A stretch of DNA of 64,000 nt from Pseudorhodoferax sp. Leaf265. GTDB lineage: Bacteria > Pseudomonadota > Gammaproteobacteria > Burkholderiales > Burkholderiaceae_C. The DNA lies in assembly GCF_001422365.1 (NCBI RefSeq), contig NZ_LMMT01000012.1:250712-314711 (forward strand), read 5' to 3'. A program made the translations under genes and the position numbers. Every line of letters begins with the position of its first letter. Positions within the stretch are counted from its first letter, which is position 1. Positions 8,243 through 18,099 of this stretch are shown here, piece by piece. Under the pieces are notes generated by a model. The model was not told the DNA's origin and did not search any database. It worked only from the letters and a program-made list of their open reading frames with translations.

Positions 8243-8470
8243 ATGGCACGCAAGGACTTTGAAAAGAAGGTGGCCCTGGTCACCGACGCGGGCTCCGGAA
8301 TCGGCCGGGAGGCGGTGTTCGCGTTCGCTGGTCGCGGCGCAGTCGCCGTGGCAGCGGACCTGAACGAAGGTGGGCTCGCCGCGACGAGACACCCCATCGC
8401 GGAACCGGGAGGCCGGGTCATCACAGCACCCATCGAGGTCTCCAGCGAGGCACAGGTGCGGGAAAGAACC
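8243..8470 (+). pseudogene. N-terminal SDR remnant fused in frame to the SnoaL-like gene
   Basis: The first 76 codons from ATG 8243 encode the first third of a short-chain dehydrogenase (KKVALVTDAGSGIGREAVFA, then a second strand and helix) and then stop resembling the family. The cofactor loop reads TDAGSGIG where SDRs have TGxxxGxG, so the first glycine is lost. The remaining two-thirds, including the catalytic Tyr-x-x-x-Lys, are absent, and the frame continues without a stop into a SnoaL-type domain. Most likely an internal deletion joined two adjacent genes. Whether the 220-residue chimera is made is unknown. Confidence 0.7.
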
Positions 8471-8905
8471 ATGGTGACTGACACCACGGACCTCGGCGAG
8501 GCCGCCAAGGCGGTCATCCGTCGCAATACCGCAGAAGTGCAGGGCGGCGGCAACTGGGCTCTGTTCGACGAGCTGTTCGCCGACGAATTCCTGGACCACA
8601 CGCCGCAGCCCCATTGCACGCCTGACAAGGCCGGTGCGCTGGGCCTCTACAAGAAGCTGCGGGAAGCGTTCCCGGACTTCCATGCCGTCATCCACTGGCA
8701 GCGCGCCGATGGCGACGTCGTCACCACCTTCAAGACCTACCACGGCACGCACCAAGGCGACTTTCTGGGCATCCCCGCCAGTGGCAAGTCCATCCAGTTC
8801 GAAACGGTCGATGCGATGCGCGTTCAAGGCGGAAAGATCACCGAGCACTGGGGCGTTGCGAACCTGTACTCCGTGCTCACGCAGCTGGACGCGCTGCCCC
8901 GTTGA
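8471..8905 (+). CDS. SnoaL-like polyketide cyclase/ester cyclase-family protein
   Basis: About 144 residues from ATG 8471 form a SnoaL-like alpha+beta barrel: WALFDELFADEFLDHTPQP, FPDFHAVIHWQRADGDVV, TYHGTHQGDFLGIPASGKSI and ITEHWGVANLYSVLTQL are typical. These small proteins bind hydrophobic ligands; some are cyclases or hydrolases, most are uncharacterised. ATG 8471 has GGAAAG four bases upstream and may be the native start, but the frame is also open to ATG 8243 through an SDR remnant. It precedes the quinone reductase by 47 bases on the same strand. Confidence 0.85.
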   Translation: MVTDTTDLGEAAKAVIRRNTAEVQGGGNWALFDELFADEFLDHTPQPHCTPDKAGALGLYKKLREAFPDFHAVIHWQRADGDVVTTFKTYHGTHQGDFLGIPASGKSIQFETVDAMRVQGGKITEHWGVANLYSVLTQLDALPR

Positions 8906-8952
8906 AGACGTCCGTCCACAACCGTCACCACTCTGCAGAAGGAAATCGAACC

Positions 8953-9909
8953 ATGAACACCACCGTCCGCTTCCACTCCTACGGCGGCCCCGAAGTCCTC
9001 GAAGTCGAGAACGATGCCGAGGTCGGCCCGCCGGGCGCAGGCCAGGTCCGCCTGCGCCATCAGGCCATCGGGGTCAACTTCATCGACACGCTGTTTCGCC
9101 AAGGTGTCTTCCCCGTTCCCCTCCCTTCGGTGCCCGGCGTGGAAGGCGTTGGCGTCATGGAGGCCGTCGGCGCTGAGGTTAGCGGGTTCAAGGAGGGCCA
9201 GCGCGTTGCCTACTATCTGGCGCCGGGGAGCTACACGCAGTCGCGGCTCATCGACGCAAGCGCCTTGGTGCAGGTTCCGGATGACCTGACCGCCGAGCAG
9301 ATTGCAGCGGTGCTGACGAAAGGTCTGACCGCCTGGGCCGGGCTCAACGGATATCACGTGCTTCAGCCTGGCCAGACGATCCTTGTCCAAGGCGCCTCAA
9401 GCGGGGTTGGCAATCTGCTTGCACGGTGGGCAAAGGCACTGGGTGCGACCGTCATTGGCACGGCTGGCAGCGCTGAGAAGCGCGCGGCATTGGCAGGCGC
9501 CATCGACCACGTCCTGGCATCGGATGCGCCGGACCTTGGTGCGCAAGTGCGCAGCCTTGCACCGGCTGGCGTCGACGTTGTCTATGAGTTCGTGGGCAAG
9601 GCGACCTTCGACGCGTCCCTCGCGGCCGTCAAGGACGGTGGCACCGTCGTTTCCATCGGCGCGGCCTCCGGAGCGCCGCAGATCGACAAGGCTGCGGTGG
9701 CCAGCCGCAACCTGACCATGGTCGGTGGCCCCATGGCGCCGCACCTCTCCGGTCGTGTGGAACGCGCTGCGACCGACGTCTTTGCTGCGCTGAAGTCCGG
9801 TATCTTTGGCGAGGTCTCCGTCACCAGGTACGCCCTGCGCGACGCTGCCCGAGCCCACCTTGACATGGCTGAACGCAAGAAGGCAGGGGCGCTTGTTCTT
9901 GTACCTTGA
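8953..9909 (+). CDS. Quinone oxidoreductase (zinc-free MDR family)
   Basis: A 318-residue medium-chain reductase of the NADPH:quinone reductase type. The N-terminal catalytic domain has RLRHQAIGVNFIDTLFRQG and PGVEGVGVMEAVG. The Rossmann domain has VQGASSGVGNLLARWAKALG near residue 140. It lacks the structural and catalytic zinc cysteines of alcohol dehydrogenases. Start ATG 8953 follows GAAGGAAA. It likely reduces quinones or alpha,beta-unsaturated carbonyls and belongs with the LysR-pirin-DoxX-SnoaL group. It is the last gene of the lower-GC segment. Confidence 0.92.
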   Translation: MNTTVRFHSYGGPEVLEVENDAEVGPPGAGQVRLRHQAIGVNFIDTLFRQGVFPVPLPSVPGVEGVGVMEAVGAEVSGFKEGQRVAYYLAPGSYTQSRLIDASALVQVPDDLTAEQIAAVLTKGLTAWAGLNGYHVLQPGQTILVQGASSGVGNLLARWAKALGATVIGTAGSAEKRAALAGAIDHVLASDAPDLGAQVRSLAPAGVDVVYEFVGKATFDASLAAVKDGGTVVSIGAASGAPQIDKAAVASRNLTMVGGPMAPHLSGRVERAATDVFAALKSGIFGEVSVTRYALRDAARAHLDMAERKKAGALVLVP

Positions 9910-9995
9910 CGATGGGGCGGAGCGGCGGAGGGGGAATCCATCTTGACAAGCGTGGTTCCCGCCCGCGCTCCGGTCGGCCGAACCCCGGCGGCCTC

Positions 9996-10724
9996 CTAGA
10001 CTTTCTCGCTCCTGGCGCGCCGGCGAAGCGGCGCCGCGTCCGCCGGTTCATCGGCCGGCGCCACCGGCCGCAGCGGCATGCTCGCGATCGCGTCGGCATA
10101 GACGTTGCCGCCGCTGGAGATGTGGTCGGTCATGGCCTGGAACGCGGCGTTCTCGTCGCCCGAGACGATGGCCTGCAGGATCACCGCATGCTCGGCCAGC
10201 GAGTGGCGGATGCGGTTGGGCCGGTCGAACAGCGCGCGGCGCGGGTGCCGCATGCGCAGCCGCATGGCGCGCAACTGGCGCGCCAGCACCTCGTTCAAGC
10301 TGCCATCGTAGATGATCTCGTGGAACACGCGGTTGGCCTGGCCGTACTCCTCGGCATCGTTCTTCGCGGCCGCGCGGCCGCAGGCGGCATGGGCCTCCTC
10401 GAGCTGCTCGCGCTGCGCGGTGGGCATGCGCCGCGCGGCCAGGCGCGCGGCCAGGCCTTCGAGCTGCATGAGGATCTCCAGCATCGCGATGTACTCGGGC
10501 ACCGACAGCGAGGCCACCACGGCGCCCTGGCGCGACAGCGGCGTGACGAGCCCGGCGGCGGTCAGGTGCTTGATGGCCTCGCGCGCGGGGGTGCGCGAGA
10601 CGCCGAAGCGGTCCATCAGCGCCTGTTCGTCGATGCGCGAGCCGGCGTCGAGCTTGCCGGAATGGATCTCCTCTTCCAGGGTCTGGCGGATCTGGTCGCC
10701 GAGGTTGATGCGGGCACTGGCCAT
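9996..10724 (-). CDS. GntR-family regulator (FadR/FCD subfamily)
   Basis: A 242-residue regulator with an N-terminal winged HTH (LMDRFGVSRTPAREAIKHL) and an all-helical FCD ligand domain with the expected metal-type histidines (FHEIIY, HPRRALF, HAVILQAI). FCD-type GntR proteins usually repress catabolic operons and respond to organic acids. It is the last gene of a minus-strand run (quinone reductase, GST, GntR), 40 bases after the GST, divergent from the ABC-esterase-CoA operon, which is its likely target. Confidence 0.93.
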   Translation of the reverse strand: MASARINLGDQIRQTLEEEIHSGKLDAGSRIDEQALMDRFGVSRTPAREAIKHLTAAGLVTPLSRQGAVVASLSVPEYIAMLEILMQLEGLAARLAARRMPTAQREQLEEAHAACGRAAAKNDAEEYGQANRVFHEIIYDGSLNEVLARQLRAMRLRMRHPRRALFDRPNRIRHSLAEHAVILQAIVSGDENAAFQAMTDHISSGGNVYADAIASMPLRPVAPADEPADAAPLRRRARSEKV

Positions 10725-10764
10725 GTCGTCGTGAACTCCTGGCCGGCATCTTAAGGGGGCGCGT

Positions 10765-11514
10765 TCAGGCCGCGGCGCGGGCCGCGAGCACCGCGTCGAA
10801 GCGTTCGAGCCGGGCGGCGGCGAAGGCCGGCCGCTGCCGCATGGCCTGCCACCAGGCCTGCACGCGCGGATGCGTGCCGGCCGCCAGCGCCTGCGGTGCC
10901 AGTTCCGCGAGCCGGGCGATGAAGGGCGCGGCCGCGATGTCGGCCAGCGAGTAGCGGCCGCCGACCAGCCAGGGGCCGTCGGCCAGCATGTCCTCCATGC
11001 GGGCCGGCAGGCGCAGCAGCTTGTCCAAGGCGGCGGTCTTTTCTTCCTCCGTGTAGGGCCGCCGGGCGATGCGCAGCCAGGCCTCGCGCCGCTCCGCCGT
11101 CGGGATGCGCGCGAGCTTGGCCTGCAGTTCGTCGTCGCTCCACTGGCTGGCCGTGGGCTGCAGCGCCAGGCTCCAGTTCAGGATGAGCAGGTGCGGCAGG
11201 CAGTGCTCGTCGGTCCAGCGCACGAAGTTGCGCATCACGGCGCGTTCGTACGGGTCCTCGGGCCGCAGCGGCGGGGTGGGCTGGATCTCGTCCAGGTACT
11301 CGCAGATGGTCGAGCTCTCGTGCAGGAAGCGGCCGGGCGCCAGCATCAGCGCGGGCACCACGCCGTTCGGGTTCATGGCCAGGAACGCGGGCGAATGGTG
11401 CTCCTGGCGGCCCATGTCGATGGCCACGCTCTCATAGGCCATGCCTTTCTCGGCCAGGCACAGGCGCACGCGGCGCGAGGCGCTGGACAGCCAGCCGTGG
11501 AAGAGCTTCATCAT
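10765..11514 (-). CDS. Glutathione S-transferase
   Basis: A 249-residue protein. The N-terminal thioredoxin-like domain (KLFHGWLSSASRRVRLCLAE, NPNGVVPAL, LHESSTICEYLDE) shows the conserved cis-Pro and the ESSTI glutathione-binding segment. The C-terminal helical domain has WLVGGRYSLADIAAAPF. It conjugates glutathione to electrophiles or acts as an isomerase or dehalogenase. ATG 11514 overlaps the quinone-reductase stop as ATGA, with a second ATG immediately after, so translation is coupled. Pairing with a quinone reductase suggests handling of reactive intermediates. Confidence 0.92.
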   Translation of the reverse strand: MMKLFHGWLSSASRRVRLCLAEKGMAYESVAIDMGRQEHHSPAFLAMNPNGVVPALMLAPGRFLHESSTICEYLDEIQPTPPLRPEDPYERAVMRNFVRWTDEHCLPHLLILNWSLALQPTASQWSDDELQAKLARIPTAERREAWLRIARRPYTEEEKTAALDKLLRLPARMEDMLADGPWLVGGRYSLADIAAAPFIARLAELAPQALAAGTHPRVQAWWQAMRQRPAFAAARLERFDAVLAARAAA

Positions 11515-12491
11515 GGCACCAGCACCGGCGCGCCCGTGGTCGCCCGGCCCTCCAGGTCGCGGTGCGCCTGCTGCACATCGGCCAGCGCATAGCGGCTGCC
11601 CACCTCCAGCCGCACTTGGCCATCGGCGACGGCCGCGAAGAAGGCCGCCGCCGAGCGCTGCAGGTCGGCCGGGTCCGCGATGAAGCTGCGCAGCGTGGGC
11701 CGGCACACGCTCAGCGATTTGGCGTGCAGCAGCTGCAGATCCAGGCCCTCCACGTCGCCCGAGGCCGTGCCGTAGTTGATGGCCATGCCCAGCGTGCGCA
11801 GGCAGGCCAGCGAGGGCACGAAGACGTCCTTGCCGACCGCGTCGTAGACCACGGCCACGCCTTCGCCGCCCGTCAGCGCGAGCGTGCGCGTCGCGAAGTC
11901 CTCACGCCGGTAGTCGATCACGTGGTGGCAGCCATGGGCCAGTGCCACCTCGGCTTTGGCGGGCGAGCCGACCGTGCCGATCACGGTGGCGCCCAGCGCG
12001 CGTGCCCATTGCGACAGCAGCACACCCATGCCGCCCGCGGCCGCGTGCACGAGCACCGCGTCGCCGGGCTTCACCACGTAGAGCCGGCGCAGCAGGTATT
12101 CGGCCGTGAGCCCGCGCAGCAGGTTGGCGCCGGCCTGCTCCTCGGGGATGCCGGCCGGCAGCGCCAGCACGCGCGCGGCCGGCACGTTGCGCACGGCCTG
12201 GTAGGCGCCGGGGTGGAAGTAGGCCACGGACTGGCCCACGCGCCATTGCGTGACGCCTGCGCCGAGCGCCTCGACCACGCCCGCGCCCTGGGCGCCCAGC
12301 GTGACCGGGAACGGCGTGGGCGCGTGCGGGCCGTGCGCGCCCTTGCGTTGGTAGATGTCGGCGAAGTTCAGCCCGATCGCGCTCTGGCGGATGCGGACCT
12401 CACCGGTGGCCGGCGGCGGCACGTCGACCTGTACGCGCTCGAGGACGCTGGGGTCGCCGTGGCGGTGGATGTGGATGGCGGTGCTTTGCAT
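11511..12491 (-). CDS. NADPH:quinone oxidoreductase
   Basis: A 326-residue zinc-free MDR reductase. Its N-terminal domain has IRQSAIGLNFADIYQRKG and GAQGAGVVEALGAGV, and the cofactor domain has VHAAAGGMGVLLSQWARALG near residue 150. It is distinct from the quinone reductase at 8953, with similarity only at family level. First gene of a minus-strand operon with GST and GntR, and divergent from the importer operon across a 109-base promoter region that is unusually AT-rich for this locus. Confidence 0.93.
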   Translation of the reverse strand: MQSTAIHIHRHGDPSVLERVQVDVPPPATGEVRIRQSAIGLNFADIYQRKGAHGPHAPTPFPVTLGAQGAGVVEALGAGVTQWRVGQSVAYFHPGAYQAVRNVPAARVLALPAGIPEEQAGANLLRGLTAEYLLRRLYVVKPGDAVLVHAAAGGMGVLLSQWARALGATVIGTVGSPAKAEVALAHGCHHVIDYRREDFATRTLALTGGEGVAVVYDAVGKDVFVPSLACLRTLGMAINYGTASGDVEGLDLQLLHAKSLSVCRPTLRSFIADPADLQRSAAAFFAAVADGQVRLEVGSRYALADVQQAHRDLEGRATTGAPVLVP

Positions 12492-12514
12492 GGGTGTGAA
12501 TGTGTTCCGGCAAC

Positions 12515-12539
12515 CGTTTTATAAGAATACGGATAAACG
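12515..12539. promoter_or_regulatory. Imperfect inverted repeat in divergent promoter region
   Basis: CGTTTTAT (12515-12522 region) and ATAAACG (12533-12539) form an inverted repeat with one extra T, inside the AT-rich part of the gap between quinone reductase and importer operon. It is a candidate operator for the GntR regulator at 9996. TATATG at 12541-12546 could be a -10 for the plus-strand operon. Weak evidence. Confidence 0.3.
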
Positions 12540-12600
12540 CTATATGGATTCTTTCGGTGGTTGTCCGTACACTTTTGCGACGACAACGAACGATGGAGAC

Positions 12601-13650
12601 ATGCCCATGGCCCTCACCCGCCGCCGTTTCGGCGCCCTGGCTGCCACGCTGGCCGCGCCGGCCCTCACACCCGCTCTGGTGGACGCCCAGCCGCTGGATG
12701 CGCTCCACGCCGCAGCCAAAAATGAGGGCGAACTGACCTGGTACGTCGTGCCGTATCCCTCAGAACTGGCCGAGACCATGGGCCGGCGCTTCAGCGAGCG
12801 CTACCCCGGCATCCGCGTGAACGTGGTGCGCACCACGGCGCAGGTGGCCTACCAGCGGCTGAACCAGGACATCAAGGCCGGCACGCCGGCCTGCGACGTG
12901 TTCTCCTCGACCGACCTCGCGCACTTCCTGGACCTCAAGGCGCGCAAGCTGTTGCTGCCCTACACGCCGCCCTCGGCGGCCCAGCTCGACCGGCATCTGC
13001 AGAACCTGGACCCGGACGGCACCTACCACGTGACCAGCGCCTTTCCCATGGGCCTGGTCTACAACAAGCAGAAGGTGCAGGGCGCCGATGTGCCGAGCAG
13101 CTGGAACGACCTGCTGGACCCCAAGTGGCGCGGCCTGGCCTCGGTCGCGCACCCGGGTTTCAGCGGCGCCGCCGGGGCCTGGAGCCTGGAGATGCGCCGG
13201 CTCTACGGCGACGCCTGGTTCAAGAAGCTGGCCGACAACAAGGTGCAGGTCGGCCGCTCGACGATCGACACGGTGACCACCGTGAACTCCGGCGAGCGCT
13301 CGATCTCGGCCGGCCCGATCACGCTGGCCGCGCGCACCGCCGACCGTGGCAACCCGGTCGGCTGGGCCGTGCCCAAGGAGGGGCTGGTCATGGTGGTCTC
13401 GCCCTCGGCCGTGATGGCCAGCTCGAAGCGCCCGAACGCCAGCCGGCTGTTCATGGAATGGCTGATCGGCAGCGACGACGTGGTGGAGCTGGGCCGCGCC
13501 GAGTTCGGCATCCCGCTGCGCACGGGCCTGCAGCCGCCCGGTGGCTTGCCCGCCATGGGCTCGACCAAAACGCTGGCGCCCACGCCGAAGCAGATGCGCG
13601 ACGACCTGCCGGCCGTGGTCGAACTCTGGAAGGACGCATTCGGTGTCTGA
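12601..13650 (+). CDS. ABC transporter substrate-binding protein, Fe3+/AfuA type
   Basis: A 349-residue periplasmic binding protein. The N-terminus TRRRFGALAATLAAPAL carries a twin-arginine-like signal. The mature part follows the AfuA/FbpA family (KNEGELTWYVVPYPSELAET, ACDVFSSTDLAHFLDL, PSSWNDLLDPKWRG). This family binds ferric iron, phosphonates, putrescine or organic anions, so annotation as an iron transporter should be treated as generic. Here the operon context of esterase, CoA transferase and crotonases argues for a carbon substrate. Its stop overlaps the permease GTG start by eight bases. Confidence 0.9.
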   Translation: MPMALTRRRFGALAATLAAPALTPALVDAQPLDALHAAAKNEGELTWYVVPYPSELAETMGRRFSERYPGIRVNVVRTTAQVAYQRLNQDIKAGTPACDVFSSTDLAHFLDLKARKLLLPYTPPSAAQLDRHLQNLDPDGTYHVTSAFPMGLVYNKQKVQGADVPSSWNDLLDPKWRGLASVAHPGFSGAAGAWSLEMRRLYGDAWFKKLADNKVQVGRSTIDTVTTVNSGERSISAGPITLAARTADRGNPVGWAVPKEGLVMVVSPSAVMASSKRPNASRLFMEWLIGSDDVVELGRAEFGIPLRTGLQPPGGLPAMGSTKTLAPTPKQMRDDLPAVVELWKDAFGV

Positions 13651-15364
13651 ACTCGCCCTGGATGCGCAGGCCCGCCCGCGCGCCGCACCGAGCCGCTGGG
13701 CCGACCCTTCGCTGTGGCTGTTCGGCGCGCTCATCGCGCTGCTCGTGCTGCTGGTCGCCAACCCCATCCTGCGGCTCGTGGCCGAGAGCCTGCGCGGGGC
13801 CGACGGCGGCTTCTCGCTGGCCAGCTACGCGGCGGCGCTGGGCCGCAGCCGGCACCTGCAGGCGCTGCTCAACTCGCTCTACCTGGGCGTGGCCGTCACG
13901 GGCCTGGCCGCGCTGCTGGGCGTGCCGCTGGCACTGGCCGTCTCGCGCACCAACATGCCGGGGCGCGGGCTCACGCACCTGGGGGTGCTGGCCGCGTTCG
14001 TGATGCCCAACTTCATGGGCGCCATCGCCTGGATCCTGCTGGCCGGGCCCAACGCGGGCTGGCTCAACCGGGCCTGGGTCGCGCTGTCCGGCATGGAGGT
14101 CGGGCCGCTCAACATCTTCAGCTTCTGGGGCCTGGCCTTCGTCATCGCGCTGTACACCTATCCGCTGGTCTACGTGTTCACCAAGTCGGCGCTGGACCTG
14201 GTCTCCACCGAGCTGGAGGACGCGGCGTCCATCCACGGCGCCGGCAAGTTCCACACGCTGGCGCGCGTGACGCTGCCGCTGGTGCTGCCCTCCATCGTCG
14301 GCGCCGGCATCCTGATCTTCCTGGAGACCATCGCGCTGTACGGCACGCCGGCGCTTATCGCGATTCCCGCGGGGCTGAACCTGGCGACCACGCAGATCGT
14401 CTCGTTCTTCGAGTACCCGCTGCGCGTGGAGCAGGCCGCCGCCTTCTCCATGCCCATCCTCGCGCTGACGGTTGCCATGCTGGTGCTGCAGCGCCGCCTG
14501 CTCGCGAAGAAGGGCTTCGTCTCGGTCTCGGGCAAGGGCGGCGAGCGCCGGCCCTTCGACATCGGTTGGTGGAAGTGGCCGCTCGCGGCCTATGCCGCGC
14601 TAGTGGGCCTGCTCTCGGTGCTGCTGCCGCTCGCCATCCTGCTGCTGGCCTCGGTGTCCAAGGCCTGGGGCCGCGGCGTCGTGGCCGGCAACTTCACGCT
14701 GGCCAACTTCCACGCCATCTTCTTCGAGCAGCTGACGGTGCGCTCGGCGCTGCTCAACACGGTGCTGTACTCGGGCGCGACCGCCCTGGTCTGCGTGGGC
14801 ATGGGACTGTGCGTGGCCTACGCCACGCAGCGCCGCATCACGCCGTTCCCCAACCTGCTGCAGTTCCTGGCGCTGGCGCCGGTCGCGGTGCCGGGCCTGG
14901 TGCTGGCCATCGGCCTGTACGCGGCCTACGCAGGCCCGCCGTTCTCGTTGTACGGCACGGGCTTGTTGATCGTGATCGCGTTCACCACGCGCTTCCTGCC
15001 GATCGCCGTGGTCGCCAGCGGCGCCTCGATCCGCTCGCTGAACCCGGAGCTGGAGGAGGCCGGCCGCATCCTGGGCGCCGGCCGGCTCACGGTGCTGCGC
15101 CGCATCGTCGTGCCGCTGCTGTCCAAGCCGCTGGCCGGCGTGTTCATCCTGGTCTTCGTGATCTGCACCAAGGAGCTCTCGACCGCCGTGTTCCTGACCG
15201 GGCCGGCCTCGCGCGTGGTCTCGGTGCTCACGCTGGACCTGAGCGAACAGGGCAACTACGAGGTGCTCGCGGCCATGGGCGTGGTGCTCGTCGTCATCGT
15301 GACGGCCGTCGTCGGCCTGGGCATGCGCATCGCGGGCCGCGACTTCATGTTGCGCCGCTCCTAA
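13643..15364 (+). CDS. ABC transporter permease, two-module FbpB type
   Basis: A 573-residue inner-membrane protein with two fused permease modules, about 12 hydrophobic helices. EAA-loop motifs occur in each half (EDAASIHGAGKFHTLARVTL and EEAGRILGAGRLTVLRRIVV). This is the usual arrangement for AfuB/FbpB importers. GTG 13643 lies inside the end of the binding-protein gene, giving translational coupling. The ATPase gene starts 11 bases after its stop. Confidence 0.93.
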   Translation: MSELALDAQARPRAAPSRWADPSLWLFGALIALLVLLVANPILRLVAESLRGADGGFSLASYAAALGRSRHLQALLNSLYLGVAVTGLAALLGVPLALAVSRTNMPGRGLTHLGVLAAFVMPNFMGAIAWILLAGPNAGWLNRAWVALSGMEVGPLNIFSFWGLAFVIALYTYPLVYVFTKSALDLVSTELEDAASIHGAGKFHTLARVTLPLVLPSIVGAGILIFLETIALYGTPALIAIPAGLNLATTQIVSFFEYPLRVEQAAAFSMPILALTVAMLVLQRRLLAKKGFVSVSGKGGERRPFDIGWWKWPLAAYAALVGLLSVLLPLAILLLASVSKAWGRGVVAGNFTLANFHAIFFEQLTVRSALLNTVLYSGATALVCVGMGLCVAYATQRRITPFPNLLQFLALAPVAVPGLVLAIGLYAAYAGPPFSLYGTGLLIVIAFTTRFLPIAVVASGASIRSLNPELEEAGRILGAGRLTVLRRIVVPLLSKPLAGVFILVFVICTKELSTAVFLTGPASRVVSVLTLDLSEQGNYEVLAAMGVVLVVIVTAVVGLGMRIAGRDFMLRRS

Positions 15365-15375
15365 GAAGGAACACC

Positions 15376-16428
<1,053 letters not shown>

Positions 16429-16438
16429 AAGGAACACC

Positions 16439-18082
16439 ATGCAAGAACTGTCGCGCCGCCGCTGGCTCGGCGCAGCGGCCGCCGCGGGCGGCCTGTTCGC
16501 GGGAGGCGTACGCGCCATGAACGAAGACCCCGTCTTCTCCGTCGTCGAGACCGCGCAAGGCAAGGTGCGCGGCCTGAAGTCCGGCGGCATCCACGTGTTC
16601 AAGGGCCTGCGCTACGGCGCCGACACGGCGGGCGCCAACCGCTTCCAGCCGCCGCAGCCCGTGGCGCCGTGGACGGGCGTGCGCGATGCCACGGCCTACG
16701 GCAACCACGCGCCGCAGATGCCGGCGGACCGCCGCCGCGCCTACGCCGACCTGATCGCCTACGACCTGCAGCCCGGCGGCATGGGCGAGGACTGCCTGGT
16801 GCTGAACCTGTGGACCCCGTCGCCCGACAAGGCCGCCAAGCGCCCGGTGCTCGTGCACCTGCACGGCGGCGGCCACTACGCCGGCTCGGGCAACTCGCCG
16901 CAGTTCGACGGCGAGATGATGGCGCGCTTCGGCGACGCGGTCTTCGTCACGCTGAACCACCGGCTCGGCGCCTTCGGCTACCTGAACCTGGCCGGCCATG
17001 GCGGCGAGCGCTACGCGCAGTCCGGGGCCGTGGGCATGTTGGACATCGTCGCCGGCCTGCGTTGGCTGCGCGAGAACGCGGAGGCCTTCGGCGGTGATCC
17101 GGCCCGCGTGCTGGTGTTCGGCCAGTCGGGCGGCGGGCTCAAGACCAGCACCTTGATGGCCATGCCCTCGGCCCAGGGCCTGTTCCACCGCGCCGGCGTG
17201 ATGAGCGGTTCGGGCCTGCGCGCCATGCCGCAGGCCACCGCGCACGACATCGCCGGGCGCTTCCTGGCCGCGCTGGAGATCCAGAGCGGCGCGCTGGACA
17301 AACTGCTCCAGCTGCCCATGGCGCAGCTGCTGGCCGTGCAGCTGGCCTTCGAGCGTGCCGACCGCCAGCAGGGCGAGGCGCCGCGCGCCTTCGCGCCCGT
17401 GGTGGACGGCGTGGCCATCGCGCGCCACCCCTTCGACCCGGACGCACCGGCCATCTCGGCCGGCGTGCCCATGCTGATCAGCACCACGCTGGACGAGCGC
17501 GCCTACCGCCAGGTCAACTTCGACCTCGACGAGGCCGGCCTGCGCAAGTTCGCCGAAGGCAAGCTGGCCGGGCGCCCGGGCCTGGACGCGGCCGCGCTGG
17601 TCGCCATGTACCGAGAAGAAGACCCGCGCGCCACGCCCTTCGTGCTGCAGGCGCGCATCGACACCGACACCACCTTCCGCCTGGGCGCCCAGCTGCAGGC
17701 CGAGCGCAAGGCGGCACAGCACGCGGACAAGGGCGGTGCCCCGGTCTGGACCTATCTCTGGAAGACCCCCAGCCCGGCCTACGGCGGCCGCTACGGCGCG
17801 CCGCACGGCGTGGACATCGGCCCCAGCCTGCACGACATCCGCATGGGCCTGAACGGCCCCAGCGCCGAGAACCTGGCGCTGGCCGACCAGCTGGCGAGCG
17901 CCTGGCTTGCCTTTGCTGCCACGGGCGATCCAAACAACGCACGCACGCCCGCCTGGCCGGCCTTCACGCTGGCGCGGCGCAGCACGCTGGTGTTCGACGG
18001 GCCAGCCTCCCAGACCCGTGCCGTGGACGACCCGCGGCGCGCCTTCCGCGAACTCTGGGCCACGGCAGGCCCCAACCGTTGA
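16439..18082 (+). CDS. Carboxylesterase, type B family, Tat-type signal
   Basis: A 547-residue secreted-type carboxylesterase. The N-terminus SRRRWLGAAAAAGG is a twin-arginine-like signal. The core has the early GIHVFKGLRYG motif, EDCLVLNLWTP, the oxyanion loop HLHGGGHYAGSG and the nucleophile elbow GQSGGG with Ser230, where most relatives read GESAGG. Export suggests that an ester is cleaved in the periplasm and the product imported by the ABC system encoded just upstream. It lies 10 bases after the ATPase gene. The substrate is unknown. Confidence 0.9.
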   Translation: MQELSRRRWLGAAAAAGGLFAGGVRAMNEDPVFSVVETAQGKVRGLKSGGIHVFKGLRYGADTAGANRFQPPQPVAPWTGVRDATAYGNHAPQMPADRRRAYADLIAYDLQPGGMGEDCLVLNLWTPSPDKAAKRPVLVHLHGGGHYAGSGNSPQFDGEMMARFGDAVFVTLNHRLGAFGYLNLAGHGGERYAQSGAVGMLDIVAGLRWLRENAEAFGGDPARVLVFGQSGGGLKTSTLMAMPSAQGLFHRAGVMSGSGLRAMPQATAHDIAGRFLAALEIQSGALDKLLQLPMAQLLAVQLAFERADRQQGEAPRAFAPVVDGVAIARHPFDPDAPAISAGVPMLISTTLDERAYRQVNFDLDEAGLRKFAEGKLAGRPGLDAAALVAMYREEDPRATPFVLQARIDTDTTFRLGAQLQAERKAAQHADKGGAPVWTYLWKTPSPAYGGRYGAPHGVDIGPSLHDIRMGLNGPSAENLALADQLASAWLAFAATGDPNNARTPAWPAFTLARRSTLVFDGPASQTRAVDDPRRAFRELWATAGPNR

Positions 18083-18099
18083 ACCACCCAGAAAGAACC

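Noticed and set aside
13714-15375. Very long alternative-frame open reading frame through the permease gene
   Set aside because: It is an out-of-frame shadow of the GC-rich permease gene; only the part from ATG 15376 encodes the ATPase.
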